This document shows positions 9,350 to 18,715 of a stretch of 64,000 nucleotides of DNA, in pieces. A program made the position numbers and the translations under genes. The DNA comes from Dyella terrae. GTDB taxonomy: Bacteria; Pseudomonadota; Gammaproteobacteria; Xanthomonadales; Rhodanobacteraceae. The number at the start of each line of letters is the position of its first letter. The stretch's first letter is position 1. Below the pieces are notes generated by a model. The model was not told where the DNA came from. It saw only the letters and a program-made list of their open reading frames with translations, and searched no databases. The DNA lies in contig NZ_CP089414.1 in assembly GCF_022394535.1 (NCBI RefSeq), forward strand, positions 1,674,001 through 1,738,000, read 5' to 3'.

Positions 9350-10411
9350 TCAATCCACTATCCGAAGCGGCGAGGAGGAGAGCTTGCGCAAGAGTGTCGC
9401 CCGCTGGAGATCCTTGTCGCGCCCGAAGCTTTCAAGGATACGAATCTGGTCATCGATCGACGGCACCGGCACGGCGAGCCCGTTCAAACCCACCAGGGTC
9501 AAGCGTCCGGCCTTGACCGGATGCCAACCGTCACCCTGGTTGAGCTCCAGCCCGCCCATCACCTCGACGGGCATACCTGGAAAACGGAAGCGGGCGAAAT
9601 GCGAGCGGAAACGTTCGGCGCCCGCCGGCTCATAAACGTGCTCGCGGCGGTCAGCCCATAACGCCATCAAGGCATCGGCGTCTGCGTGCGATACCAGTAG
9701 ATCCACGTCCGCCACGGCGACGTCAGCGCCGGCCAGCAACGCAGCAGCACTACCGATCACGCACCAGGGTTCCGCGCAGTGCACGTGCAACTCCGGCACG
9801 ATCTCGGCCAGGGTGGCGTACAGGGCGGGCGTGACGTGACTCATGTGCGCCGCTTCCACTCGTCGCGGGTCTGCCCCCCAGATCTCAATGGGGACGTCCT
9901 GGAAGGGTTCCGGCAGACGGCCAGGGCCGCGCAAGCGCGAGCCAAGTTTCGCCGCCAGGGCCTGCGACGGTGTGTTGGCCGGATCGATGTTGTGGATAAC
10001 ATCGTCCCAACCAAGATGGTCGAACGCCCAATCCATACAGGCGGCAGCGCCTTCCAACGCATAGCCCTTGCCCCACGCAGGCCGCGCGAGGCCCCAGCCG
10101 ACTTCGCGGCCCGGCCAGCCTTCGGGAAACCACGGCCCCATGCGGCCAACCCACTGCCCCGTGTCTTTCTCGATCACCGAGAACATACCGAAGCCCTGAA
10201 TGGCCCACGAGCCGACCATGGTAAGGAAACCACGCCATGCGACCGCACGCGGCTGCTGCCCGCCAATGAAGCGGGCGGATTCGGCATCGGCCATGTTGGC
10301 GGCCCAGCCATCGAAGTCCTCGGCCTGCGGCGGGCGCAGGATGAGGCGGTCAGTCTCGATATGGATGTCTTGCCAGCTCATGCGATGACGCACCTTCGCC
10401 TCGTGGCCCAT
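9350..10411 (-). CDS. GNAT acetyltransferase fused to a nucleotidyltransferase-like domain
   Basis: A 353-residue two-domain protein. Residues about 12-185 are a RimJ/RimL-type GNAT domain: IETDRLILRPPQAEDF at the start and a V/A-type acetyl-CoA loop region around REVGWGLARPAWGKGYALEG. Residues about 195-350 resemble a minimal Pol-beta nucleotidyltransferase: GSAAALLAG, 13 bases of motif spacing to DVDLLV (the GS...DxD signature) and a possible third acidic residue in MPVEVMGG. GNAT domains acetylate amines; small nucleotidyltransferases can modify antibiotics or proteins. The upstream ATG at 10411 was preferred because GAGGG lies 7 bases before it; the next ATG at 10381 lacks a good site. 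A methionine at the domain junction (MSHVTPALYATL) suggests a fusion of two former genes. Confidence 0.75.
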   Translation of the reverse strand: MGHEAKVRHRMSWQDIHIETDRLILRPPQAEDFDGWAANMADAESARFIGGQQPRAVAWRGFLTMVGSWAIQGFGMFSVIEKDTGQWVGRMGPWFPEGWPGREVGWGLARPAWGKGYALEGAAACMDWAFDHLGWDDVIHNIDPANTPSQALAAKLGSRLRGPGRLPEPFQDVPIEIWGADPRRVEAAHMSHVTPALYATLAEIVPELHVHCAEPWCVIGSAAALLAGADVAVADVDLLVSHADADALMALWADRREHVYEPAGAERFRSHFARFRFPGMPVEVMGGLELNQGDGWHPVKAGRLTLVGLNGLAVPVPSIDDQIRILESFGRDKDLQRATLLRKLSSSPLRIVD

Positions 10412-10425
10412 GTATGTACCCTCAC

Positions 10426-10506
10426 CGTCATCCCCGCGAAGGCGGGGATCCAGTGACTTTCATGCCAAGGCCAAGGCGCTGGATTCCCGCCTTCGCGGGA
10501 ATGACG
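10426..10506. repeat. REP-like inverted-repeat pair
   Basis: Two 28-base arms, 10426-10453 and 10479-10506, are inverted copies with two mismatches. Each arm is itself a hairpin (CCCCGC-GAAG-GCGGGG on the left). The same family occurs at 32579-32608 and 33460-33489. It lies between gcdH and the GNAT gene and may act as terminator or mRNA stabiliser. No RAYT transposase is in the window. Confidence 0.75.
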
Positions 10507-10546
10507 CTGAGGAACTACCGGCCTTGCTGAAATCGTGAATAAGCGC

Positions 10547-11716
10547 TCAGAACGCGTTGATACCCGTCAGCTCGCGGCCCACCACCAACTGATGCACCGT
10601 CTCGGTGCCTTCATAAGTGATGACCGATTCCAGGTTCAGCGCATGGCGAATGGCGACATGCTCGGTGGTGATGCCTGCGCCGCCGAGGATGTCGCGGCAC
10701 TCGCGCGCGATGTCGATGGCCATGCGGCAGTTGTTCCACTTCGCCAGCGACACCTGCGTCGGCTGCATGCTGCCGGCGTCCTTCAGACGGCCGAGCTGCA
10801 ACGAGAGCAGTTGCGCCATGGTGATGCGACGTGCCATCTCGGCCATCTTGATCTGAATGGCTTGGTTGGAGGCCAGTGGGCGACCGAACAGGATGCGCTC
10901 CTGCGTGTAGTTGAGCACTTCCTGCAGGCAGGCCTGCGCGGCGCCGATCGGGCCCCAGGTAATGCCGTAACGGGCCTGCGTGAGGCAACCCAGCGGACCC
11001 TTCAAACCCTTGACGTTCGGCAGGCGGTTGGCTTCCGGCACGCGCACATTGTCGAAGAACAGCGCAGACGTCACCGACGCGCGCAGGCTCATCTTTTTGT
11101 GCACTTCCTGCGCAGTGAAGCCCTTGGTGTCGGTCGGCACGATGAAGCCCTGGATGCCATCCTCCGTCTGCGCCCACACAATGGCGATGTTCGCGACGTT
11201 ACCGTTGGTGATCCACATCTTGGCGCCGTTGATGACCCAGTCGCCGCCGTCTTTCTTGGCGTGGGTCTTCATGTTGGCCGGGTCGGAACCGCCATGCGGT
11301 TCGGTGAGGCCAAAGCAACCGATGATCTCGCCCGCCGCCATCTTCGGCAGGTACTGCATCTTCTGCTCTTCCGTGCCGTAGGCGTAGATCGGATACATGC
11401 ACAGCGAGCTCTGCACGGAAGCGAAGCTGCGCAAGCCCGAATCGCCACGCTCCAGCTCCTGGCAGATCAGCCCGTAGCTGACACCGTTCATACCGGCGCA
11501 GCCGTACTTCTCGGGAAGCGTGGCACCCAGCAGGCCCAGGCTGGCGATCTCCGGAATCAGTTCATTGGGAAAACGGCCCTGGTCGAAGCAATCCCCGATG
11601 ATCGGCAGCACGCGCTCGTCGACGAAGCGGCCGACGGCATCCTGCACCATGCGCTCTTCGTCGGTCAGGAGGGAACGAACGTCGTAGAGATCCAGCGGGT
11701 TCAAACGGGATGCCAT
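10547..11716 (-). CDS. gcdH: Glutaryl-CoA dehydrogenase
   Basis: A 389-residue flavoprotein of the acyl-CoA dehydrogenase family that converts glutaryl-CoA to crotonyl-CoA and CO2 in lysine/tryptophan breakdown. It has the N-terminal helical domain, the FAD/substrate-binding beta segment CFGLTEPHGGSDPANMKT, WITNG, and the C-terminal helical domain with ILGGAGITTEH and the catalytic Glu in TYEGTETVHQLV. The early motif RSFASVQSSL is typical of the glutaryl-CoA branch. The start is the ATG at 11716. Electrons would pass to ETF. It stands alone, followed by a REP-like hairpin; the catabolic genes upstream end 152 bases away. Confidence 0.9.
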   Translation of the reverse strand: MASRLNPLDLYDVRSLLTDEERMVQDAVGRFVDERVLPIIGDCFDQGRFPNELIPEIASLGLLGATLPEKYGCAGMNGVSYGLICQELERGDSGLRSFASVQSSLCMYPIYAYGTEEQKMQYLPKMAAGEIIGCFGLTEPHGGSDPANMKTHAKKDGGDWVINGAKMWITNGNVANIAIVWAQTEDGIQGFIVPTDTKGFTAQEVHKKMSLRASVTSALFFDNVRVPEANRLPNVKGLKGPLGCLTQARYGITWGPIGAAQACLQEVLNYTQERILFGRPLASNQAIQIKMAEMARRITMAQLLSLQLGRLKDAGSMQPTQVSLAKWNNCRMAIDIARECRDILGGAGITTEHVAIRHALNLESVITYEGTETVHQLVVGRELTGINAF

Positions 11717-11868
11717 AGAAATTCCGGAGACGACCTAAGGGAGTCAGCCATTCTAGCGATGCCTCCCGCTCCGGTCACGTCGCTGGGCAACATCCACAAA
11801 CCATTGTCACAAAAGGGATTGCTATCCCTTTCCCGGTTTTTAGCGCCCGCTTTCGGCTACATCCCGAC

Positions 11869-13483
11869 TCAGCCAGAATCGCGAAGGATCAGCGACGCCC
11901 CCCTCTCAGCCACCATCATTGTGGCGGCATTGATATTGCCGGACGTGATATTCGGGAAGATCGACGCGTCAACCACGCGCAAGCCATCAATACCGTGCAC
12001 TTTCAAATGCTTGTCCACCACTGACGTGGCCGGGTCCGCGCCCATCGCACATGAGCCGCACAGGTGGTAGATGGAGCCGCTGTTCTCGCGGAAGTAGGAG
12101 AGCATGTCGGCGTCGGTTTCTACCTGCGGGCCGGGCAAAGTCTCCTTCACCGTGATCGAGCGCAGCGCCTCGGTCTGCATGATGCGGCGGATCAACCGAC
12201 TGCCCTGGATCACCTCGGCAATGTCCTTGTCGGTGCTCAGGTAGTTTGGATCGATGCGTGGCGCATCTTCTGCATGGCGCGAAGCGATCCCGCACGGAGC
12301 CACGGCTCGTGGGGCGACACGGATTGAAGCAGAGCAGAAAACCCGAATACGGCTCAGGCACGATGGTGGCCTTGCTGCTCTTGGGTATCTGGTACGACAG
12401 TGGATTGAAATACAACTGCAGGTTAGGTGTGCCCTCTGCGCCGTCACCACGGAAAAAGCCGCCCGACTGGTTCACACTCATCGCCAGGGGTCCCTTGTGG
12501 CCGAAGAGGTACTGAAGGCCTGCCTTGATCTGCCCTACCTTCGAGCGCAGCTCATCATTGAGCGTCGGCACGTTCGCCATGTAGTAGTAGCTGGCGCACA
12601 GATGATCCTGTAGCCGCTCGCCCACGGCCGGCAGATGTTGCACGAGGGGAATGTCCAAAGCCTGCAAGCGCGCAACATCGCCGATGCCGGACAACTGCAG
12701 GATCTGTGGCGAGCCAACCGCACCCGCGCATAGGATCACTTCGCGACTCGCCCGAAAGTCCAGCACCATGCCCCGCTGCCTGACACGCACACCAGTGACT
12801 TTTCGCTCACTGTTGAAAAGAAGGTGTTGCACTGATGCATCCGTCTCCACGCGAACGTTGTTGCGCTTCATCGCGGGGTGAAGACAAGCAGCGCCGCTGG
12901 AACTACGCACGCCATGACGCGTATTGAGGTCGTAGATGCCGGCACCTTCCATATGCGGACCGTTGAAATCGTCGCTGCGCGGAAAACCCAGTTCATCGCA
13001 GCCATCGAGGAACGTATCGCAGATCGGATGCGTCTTGCCCCGCATGGAGCTGATGTGGATCGGGCCATCGCTGCCGTGATACGCAGTGTCGCCCAACGGA
13101 TGGGTTTCCAGCTTGCGGAAATACGGCAACACATCCTGCCAGGACCAGCCGTCGTTGCCGTTCGCCGCCCAATCATCGAAATCGTGCGCCTGGCCGCGCA
13201 CATAGATCATCGCGTTGATGGCGCCCGAGCCACCCAGCACTTTGCCGCGAGGCGCGTAGAGTTTGCGGTTACCGAGTGCGGGCTGCGGCTCGGAGTAGAA
13301 CATCCAGTTATAGGTCGGGTTGTAGTACAGCTTGACGAAGCCGCCCGGCATCTTGATCCAGGGCGATTTGTCCTTGCCGCCGGCCTCGAGCACAAGCACG
13401 GAATGACGACCCGATTCGCTCAGGCGATCGGCAAGAATGCAACCGGCAGAGCCGGCACCAACAATGATGTAGTCGTAGGTCAT
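11869..13483 (-). pseudogene. GMC-family FAD oxidoreductase, interrupted by a +1 frameshift
   Basis: The start MTYDYIIVGAGSAG carries the FAD dinucleotide-binding motif, and the sequence reads through APRGKVLGGSGAINAMIYVRG and LCAGAVGSPQILQLSGIG (both GMC signatures). At the C-run 12289-12291 the frame shifts after CRPTSRGSV. Removing one C restores RIASRHAEDAPRID and the C-terminal catalytic region with HLCGSCAMG and NITSGNINAATMM. Corrected length is 537 residues, identical to the intact paralogue at 20031-21644, which supports a single-base insertion or sequencing error. GMC enzymes oxidise alcohols or sugars to aldehydes, ketones or lactones and donate electrons to the respiratory chain. 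It is the last gene of a five-gene same-strand run behind the LysR gene. Confidence 0.85.
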
Positions 13484-13525
13484 GAGCAACGAATGAGTGG
13501 TTTCAACGAAGGCGAACGTGCGGTA

Positions 13526-14743
13526 TCAGCCCCGCGCAGGGGCGTTTTCCTTGACGTCGACTGGATCGGCGGCCATCTGCAGGTGCAGGCGCTCACCGGT
13601 GTACGGCGAATGGCGACGCACGACGTCCAGATTCAGCTCGATGCCGAGGCCCGGCTCCGACGACGGAATGATGTAGCCGTCCTCCCACTGCAGAGGCTTC
13701 TTGAGAATCTCCGCGTGGAAGCCACCCCATGTGCCGATGCTTTCCTGGATCAGGAAATTGGGCGTACACGCGGCAAGTTGAAAGCTTGCCGCCGCACCGA
13801 CCGGACCGTTGTAGAGATGAGGCGCAATCTGCACATAGAAGGCCTCGGCCATGCTCGCGATTTTCTTGCCCTCGAGCAGGCCGCCGCAGCGACCGACGTT
13901 CGGCTGAAGAATGGATGCACCACCTGCCTGTAGCAACTTGAAGAATTCATATTTGGTGGTGAGCCGCTCGCCAGCCGCAATGGGAATGGAAGTGCCGCGG
14001 GCGACTTGTGCCATGGCTTCTTCCTGCCCCGGTGGCACGGGCTCCTCGAACCAGAGCGGGTCGTATTTCTCAATGCGTTTGGCGAGACGGATGGCAGATG
14101 ACGGAACCATCTGCCCGTGCGTGCCGAAGAGCAGATCGCAGCGATCACCCACAGCGTCACGGATCTTGCGGCAGAACGTCTCGCACCTCGTCAATACTTC
14201 CAGCGAAAGCTGATGACCGGAGAACGCGGAGTACGGCCCCGCAGGATCGAACTTAACTGCGGTAAAACCCTGTTCCATCGCGCGCACGGCATATTCAGCT
14301 GCAAGATCCGGATCGCTGTAGTCGTACTCGCCCTCACTGTTGACGGGATAGAGATAGGTGTACGAACGAAGACGTTCGTGAACTTTGCCGCCCAGCAGTT
14401 CGTAGACGGGTTTGTTCGCGGCCTTGCCGATAATGTCCCAGCAGGCCATTTCCAGGCCGCTGACGACGCCCATCATGGTGAGGTCGGGACGCTGGGTGAA
14501 ACCGCTGGAATACGCGCGCCGGAAAAAACGTTCGATGTGGTGCGGGTCCTGATCCAGCAGATAGCGCGAGAACACGTCCTCGATCACTGGCACCATGGCT
14601 TTCGGATGAAAGGTGGCCGCGTAAATCTCACCAACGCCCTCAATGCCGTCATCGGTCTTCAGGCTTACGAACAACCAGTACATGCCGCCGATGTGCGGCG
14701 GCGGCACGGCAACGACATGCGTCTGCAGGGAGACGATCTTCAT
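13526..14743 (-). CDS. Mandelate racemase/muconate lactonizing-type dehydratase (enolase superfamily)
   Basis: A 405-residue protein with the N-terminal capping domain (about 1-120) and the C-terminal TIM barrel. Visible barrel elements are K164 (AVKFD), FGTHGQ (206-211), WFEEP (231-235), AAGER (256-260) and the late His309 (APHLYNGP). The family abstracts a proton alpha to a carboxylate, most often dehydrating aldonic or uronic acids. The closest subgroup I recognise is the galactonate-dehydratase/anhydro-galactonate-cycloisomerase-like set, so an acid sugar is the likely substrate. The first expected metal ligand (Asp in most relatives) appears as Gly in FGTHGQ. The ATG at 14743 overlaps the stop of the MFS gene (ATGA) and has AAGGAA upstream, implying translational coupling with the transporter. 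Confidence 0.85.
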   Translation of the reverse strand: MKIVSLQTHVVAVPPPHIGGMYWLFVSLKTDDGIEGVGEIYAATFHPKAMVPVIEDVFSRYLLDQDPHHIERFFRRAYSSGFTQRPDLTMMGVVSGLEMACWDIIGKAANKPVYELLGGKVHERLRSYTYLYPVNSEGEYDYSDPDLAAEYAVRAMEQGFTAVKFDPAGPYSAFSGHQLSLEVLTRCETFCRKIRDAVGDRCDLLFGTHGQMVPSSAIRLAKRIEKYDPLWFEEPVPPGQEEAMAQVARGTSIPIAAGERLTTKYEFFKLLQAGGASILQPNVGRCGGLLEGKKIASMAEAFYVQIAPHLYNGPVGAAASFQLAACTPNFLIQESIGTWGGFHAEILKKPLQWEDGYIIPSSEPGLGIELNLDVVRRHSPYTGERLHLQMAADPVDVKENAPARG

Positions 14744-16038
14744 GCGCAGTTCCTTCTGTCGATACGCTTCTTCAAGGCCACCGCGGCCAACACGCCCATC
14801 GAGCCGATGGCGAACACGTAGCCGAAGTACAGGCGATAACCCAGCATTCCCGGGAAAGTCTCCGTCAGCCATCCGTTGATGAGCGGAAGCAGCACGTCAG
14901 GCGAATAGCCCACGACGGAAATGATGCCAATGGCCAGCCCCGTGATGCGGCTCGGAATGGCGCATTGATCGAGAATGGCCCAATACAGCGCGCGAATGGT
15001 GTAGGTCACCAAGCCGATGAGAACGGCCAGGATTACGACAAGCAGCGTGACATGCAGTGCGGGAAGAAAGATCAGCCCGAGCATGCCTACGGAAGCCAGT
15101 GCCAGCGCGTACGTCAGCACACGCAGATTGCTGAAGCGATCGCCCAGCCAACCACCGCCGATACCGCCGATTGGTCGCATCCACAGTTTGATCGTGGTGA
15201 TCACGCCCGCCATCGTCGCGGACAGACCGAGCCCGTCCTGCGTCAGATAGGCGGAAAAACTGTAGGTTGCCCAGAAGAAGTGGTAGCCACAAAACACGAT
15301 GGCCGTGACCAGCCACAGTTCCGGCATGCGGGTCAGCTGCTTCAGGTCTTTCAGCAAGTTGGCGTCCGCCGGCTTCTCGTCCTTTGTCGCGGACGACTCA
15401 GGGCGCGGCGGATCGCGCAACAAGCACATGACGATGCCAAGCACCAGACAGGTAATGGCGTAGAGCAGAATGACGTGCTCAAAACCTTCACTTGTCGATT
15501 CGCCACCACTGGTCGTCGCACGCGCGAACATCCAGATCGCGATAGTAGCCAGCAGGGCCTCCACCAGGCCCCGACCACCATCGAGCACGCCGAAGAATCG
15601 CCCCTGCTCTTTCTCGCCAGCCAGCCAGCCAACCCGCTTGAGCAGCGCCGCCCAGAATGTCAGGCCGGTCGTGATGCCAAAGCCCGAGAAGATGATGAGC
15701 AACACGTGGAAATTTGGCAGCGTGGCATACCAAAGCGCCAGCAATCCGGTGCCAAGGAGCGACACGCTGATCAGCAGGCGGGGCGATACGCGATCCGCCA
15801 GCCAGCCACTAGGCAGGTAGCTGACCATGAATGCCACGCCGAGTATCGAATACAGATAGCCCAGCTGCGTGTTGTCGATGCCCAGAGCCAGCATCATGCT
15901 GTTCTGGTACACCTGACGCAGATACAGCACCGGATAAATGGCGCCCGCGGCGAGTACCAGCACCACAAGCTGGGCGTAACGCTGGACGTTTTTGTTGGAA
16001 CCTTCGCGGGTTGCCTTTGCGTTGATGGGCATGTCCAT
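14740..16038 (-). CDS. Major facilitator superfamily transporter
   Basis: A 432-residue inner-membrane protein with about twelve hydrophobic segments and a charged central loop (about residues 215-240, ESSATKDEKPADAN). The segment SGWLADRVSPRLL after the second helix matches the MFS loop 2-3 signature; GGWLGDRFSNLRVL is its counterpart in the second half. It probably imports the substrate of the surrounding catabolic genes. Sequence style resembles organic/sugar-acid porters, but the substrate is inferred from context only. It starts 5 bases after the ALDH stop and overlaps the dehydratase start by 4 bases, so the three form one transcription unit. A second in-frame ATG two codons later is equally possible. 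Confidence 0.85.
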   Translation of the reverse strand: MDMPINAKATREGSNKNVQRYAQLVVLVLAAGAIYPVLYLRQVYQNSMMLALGIDNTQLGYLYSILGVAFMVSYLPSGWLADRVSPRLLISVSLLGTGLLALWYATLPNFHVLLIIFSGFGITTGLTFWAALLKRVGWLAGEKEQGRFFGVLDGGRGLVEALLATIAIWMFARATTSGGESTSEGFEHVILLYAITCLVLGIVMCLLRDPPRPESSATKDEKPADANLLKDLKQLTRMPELWLVTAIVFCGYHFFWATYSFSAYLTQDGLGLSATMAGVITTIKLWMRPIGGIGGGWLGDRFSNLRVLTYALALASVGMLGLIFLPALHVTLLVVILAVLIGLVTYTIRALYWAILDQCAIPSRITGLAIGIISVVGYSPDVLLPLINGWLTETFPGMLGYRLYFGYVFAIGSMGVLAAVALKKRIDRRNCA

Positions 16039-16043
16039 GGCGA

Positions 16044-17468
16044 TCAGTGCTTCATCACGACAAGACGCGTCTGCGTGAACTCGAGCATGCCGTGCTTGCC
16101 GTCGTCGCCACCCAGCCCTGAGCGCTTCCAGCCCGCGTGAAAACCCTGGTAGGGATCGGCGGGCGTGCGGTTCACGTACAGCTCGCCAGCCTCGATATGG
16201 TTGGCGACGCGAAGCGCGGCGCGGTAGTTCTCGGTATAGAGCACCGAAGACAGTCCGAATTGATGGTCGTTCGCCATGCGCAAAGCATCATCCAGCGAGG
16301 CGTACCGCAGTACAGGAAGTACCGGGCCAAAGATCTCCTCCTGCACGATCTCCATGTCCTGCCGGCAGCCGCTGAGCAATGTGGGGGGATAGAAGTAACC
16401 CGGCCCCTCCGGGAGAGTGCCTCCGGTTTCCACCACGGCGCCCTCGGCTACCGCGCGCAGGACTTTGGCGTGGATGCCATCACGCGCAGGGGCGCTGACC
16501 AGCGGCCCCATGTATCGGGCATCCTCGGCGCGATTGCCGATGCGGATGGCGGCAAACTTCGCCTTCAGCAGGGCGAGAAAATCGCCATGCACGCTCTCGT
16601 GCACGTAGACACGCTCGATGGCGGTGCAAAGCTGTCCGCAATGGGTTGTCTTGGAAACCACGATGGCGTCGGCTGCCCGTTCCAGGTCGGCATCGGCCTC
16701 GATGATGGCGGGCGTCTTCCCCCCAAGCTCCAACGAGGGCTTGGCGATATTGGCCTTGCAGTAGTCGAGCACGGCGCGTCCCGCGCGAACGCTGCCGGTC
16801 AAGGTGATCATCGCCACATCCGGCTGAGTACAAAGGACCTCGGCCTGCTCGTGCTCCATCGCCACGATATTGATGGTGCCGGCGGGCATGCCCGCGTCCT
16901 GCGCGGCGCGCGCGATGTCATACGCACTCAACGGCGTGTGATTGCTCGGGCGCACCACCACCGTGTTGCCTGCAATCAGCGCGGGAGCGATCTTCCGCAG
17001 GAGCGTGTAGACCGGATAGTTGAACGGGATAAGGCAGGCCACCACGCCCAGCGGTTCACGCTGCAGCAGGATCGTTTCGTCCGTGTTGTCGCTCGGAATG
17101 ACCTCGCCCTCGATGCGACGGGCCCATTCGGCGTGATAGCGCACAATCTCCGCACCGTAGATTGCTTCGCCCGTGGCATCCGCCACGCTTTTGCCTGACT
17201 CCATCGCCAGCGTGTGGCCCACGATGTGGGCATGCCGCTCGATGGCGTCCGCAAAGCGCCGAAGCTGGTTTCCACGCTCGATGGCGGGAAGTCGTGCCCA
17301 CATGCGCTGGGCCTGCGCCGCAGCCTGCACCGCCTGACGTACCTGCGTATCGCTTGCCGCATCGACGCTACCCGCGTGTTGACCGGTAGCGGGATCGGTG
17401 ACGTGAATGCCGGCATCTGAGCCGGCATCCACGAAGTGACCGTCAATGAAGTTCTTCTCGTTGCGCAT
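16044..17468 (-). CDS. AldA-like NAD-dependent aldehyde dehydrogenase
   Basis: A 474-residue aldehyde dehydrogenase. The general-base Glu248 lies in LELGGK and the catalytic Cys281 in HCGQLC; the cofactor-binding segment includes VVVRPSNHTP and LTGSVRAGR. The C-terminal stretch FHAGWKRSGLGGDDGKHGML closely resembles E. coli lactaldehyde/glycolaldehyde dehydrogenase AldA, so small hydroxyaldehydes or sugar-derived semialdehydes are plausible substrates. The ATG at 17468 is the first in the frame. It lies between the LysR regulator (98 bases upstream) and the MFS gene (5 bases downstream) and is probably the first structural gene of the unit. It would oxidise an aldehyde produced by the GMC oxidoreductases or the dehydratase branch. 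Confidence 0.87.
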   Translation of the reverse strand: MRNEKNFIDGHFVDAGSDAGIHVTDPATGQHAGSVDAASDTQVRQAVQAAAQAQRMWARLPAIERGNQLRRFADAIERHAHIVGHTLAMESGKSVADATGEAIYGAEIVRYHAEWARRIEGEVIPSDNTDETILLQREPLGVVACLIPFNYPVYTLLRKIAPALIAGNTVVVRPSNHTPLSAYDIARAAQDAGMPAGTINIVAMEHEQAEVLCTQPDVAMITLTGSVRAGRAVLDYCKANIAKPSLELGGKTPAIIEADADLERAADAIVVSKTTHCGQLCTAIERVYVHESVHGDFLALLKAKFAAIRIGNRAEDARYMGPLVSAPARDGIHAKVLRAVAEGAVVETGGTLPEGPGYFYPPTLLSGCRQDMEIVQEEIFGPVLPVLRYASLDDALRMANDHQFGLSSVLYTENYRAALRVANHIEAGELYVNRTPADPYQGFHAGWKRSGLGGDDGKHGMLEFTQTRLVVMKH

Positions 17469-17566
17469 GGTGCGTCAATTCCTCCGGCTTCGCGCCGATG
17501 TCGGCGGCAAGATTCCAGAGTGATTCAGGGCGACAAGACGCTACAAACGATTAATTCGCCACTCCA

Positions 17567-18556
17567 TCATTCAAAAAAGGAATGGTTTTCGCCCCACAGC
17601 GCGAGGCCTGCGTAGTCGCGTGCATCCCCGGTGATTACGCGCTGCCCCTTTGGTGACTCACAGGGCATCCCAATCTCACCGTAAAGCCATGCACGGAAGT
17701 GCTCTATCGCGGGATTGAGGGGCTGCCCCTGCCGCGCGACGAACCAGTAGGACTGATGCCCCTCCACTTGCGTGCTGCGAAATTGCACAAGCCGACCATC
17801 CGCCAGCTCCTGCTCCACCATGTGGCGGTCGGCGATGGTGATGCCGAGGCCGTCCACCGCGGCGCGAATGGCCATGTCCAGCAGATCGAACTCGTAGCCC
17901 TGGCTGATATCGACCTCGCCCATACCGGCCGCGTTGAGCCAATGGGACCAAGTCATATAGCGCCTGTCGTGCGATGCCAACACATGCAGTAGAGGGAGAC
18001 CTTGCAGATTGGCTTGCGAGGATGGACACCTGCGCAACAGCTCGGGCGAGCATACGGCGATGTGTTGTTCGTGCATCAGCAGCGATCCATCAACATCGCT
18101 CCATTCGCCATTGCCGAAACGGATGGCGCAATCGAGCTGACCTGATTCGTTGAGCGTGTCGCGTAATGCGCTGGTGATCGACAACTCCAGGCGGGGGTGC
18201 CGCTCCTTGAAGCGCCGCATGCGCGGCAGCAACCAGCGGATAGCAAACGTCGGCGGTGCATTGATGTGCAAACGGGTAGGCTGCAGCCTCTGCTGGATAC
18301 CACGCACGGCGATTTCGATGCGATCGAACGAGTGCTGCAACGCTCCCAATAGTGCGCGGCCGGCATCCGTCATGTGAAGCTGGTGATGGCAGCGGATCAG
18401 CAAAGCTTCGCCCAGTTGATCTTCCAGCTGGCGAACCTGCCGACTGACCGCGCTCTGCGTGACGTTCAACACTTCCGCGGCACGCGTGAAGTTGCCGAGC
18501 GTGGCGGCCACTTCGAATACTTTCAACGCGTTGAGCGTGGGCATCTTGCGCTTCAT
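17567..18556 (-). CDS. LysR-family transcriptional regulator (GcvA-like subgroup)
   Basis: A 329-residue LysR protein. The N-terminal winged helix-turn-helix is TLGNFTRAAEVLNVTQSAVSRQ within residues 8-66 (given here in part: FTRAAEVLNVTQSAVSRQ), followed by a periplasmic-binding-protein-like effector domain with GYEFDLLDMAIRAAVDGLG. A tail of about 25 residues after GEIGMPCE extends beyond the usual 300. The ATG at 18556 follows AAGGAAA. It sits in the same direction directly upstream of the ALDH-MFS-dehydratase-GMC genes, unlike the usual divergent LysR arrangement, and probably controls them in response to a pathway intermediate. Whether it also controls the barrel protein and second GMC gene upstream is unknown. 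Confidence 0.88.
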   Translation of the reverse strand: MKRKMPTLNALKVFEVAATLGNFTRAAEVLNVTQSAVSRQVRQLEDQLGEALLIRCHHQLHMTDAGRALLGALQHSFDRIEIAVRGIQQRLQPTRLHINAPPTFAIRWLLPRMRRFKERHPRLELSITSALRDTLNESGQLDCAIRFGNGEWSDVDGSLLMHEQHIAVCSPELLRRCPSSQANLQGLPLLHVLASHDRRYMTWSHWLNAAGMGEVDISQGYEFDLLDMAIRAAVDGLGITIADRHMVEQELADGRLVQFRSTQVEGHQSYWFVARQGQPLNPAIEHFRAWLYGEIGMPCESPKGQRVITGDARDYAGLALWGENHSFFE

Positions 18557-18715
18557 GGGGCTTTCCTTGGACGGTCGCGGCTACGCGCGCCTGAGCCGAG
18601 AAAGTCGGCGGCGCAGCAGCGGCAGGTTATGCCGGTCGATGCTACCGGCCGGCGACGCCCCGCCCCATCGGATAGATCCCAAAAGCGTCGGAGCAACCCG
18701 GCGCGCCACGCACGA

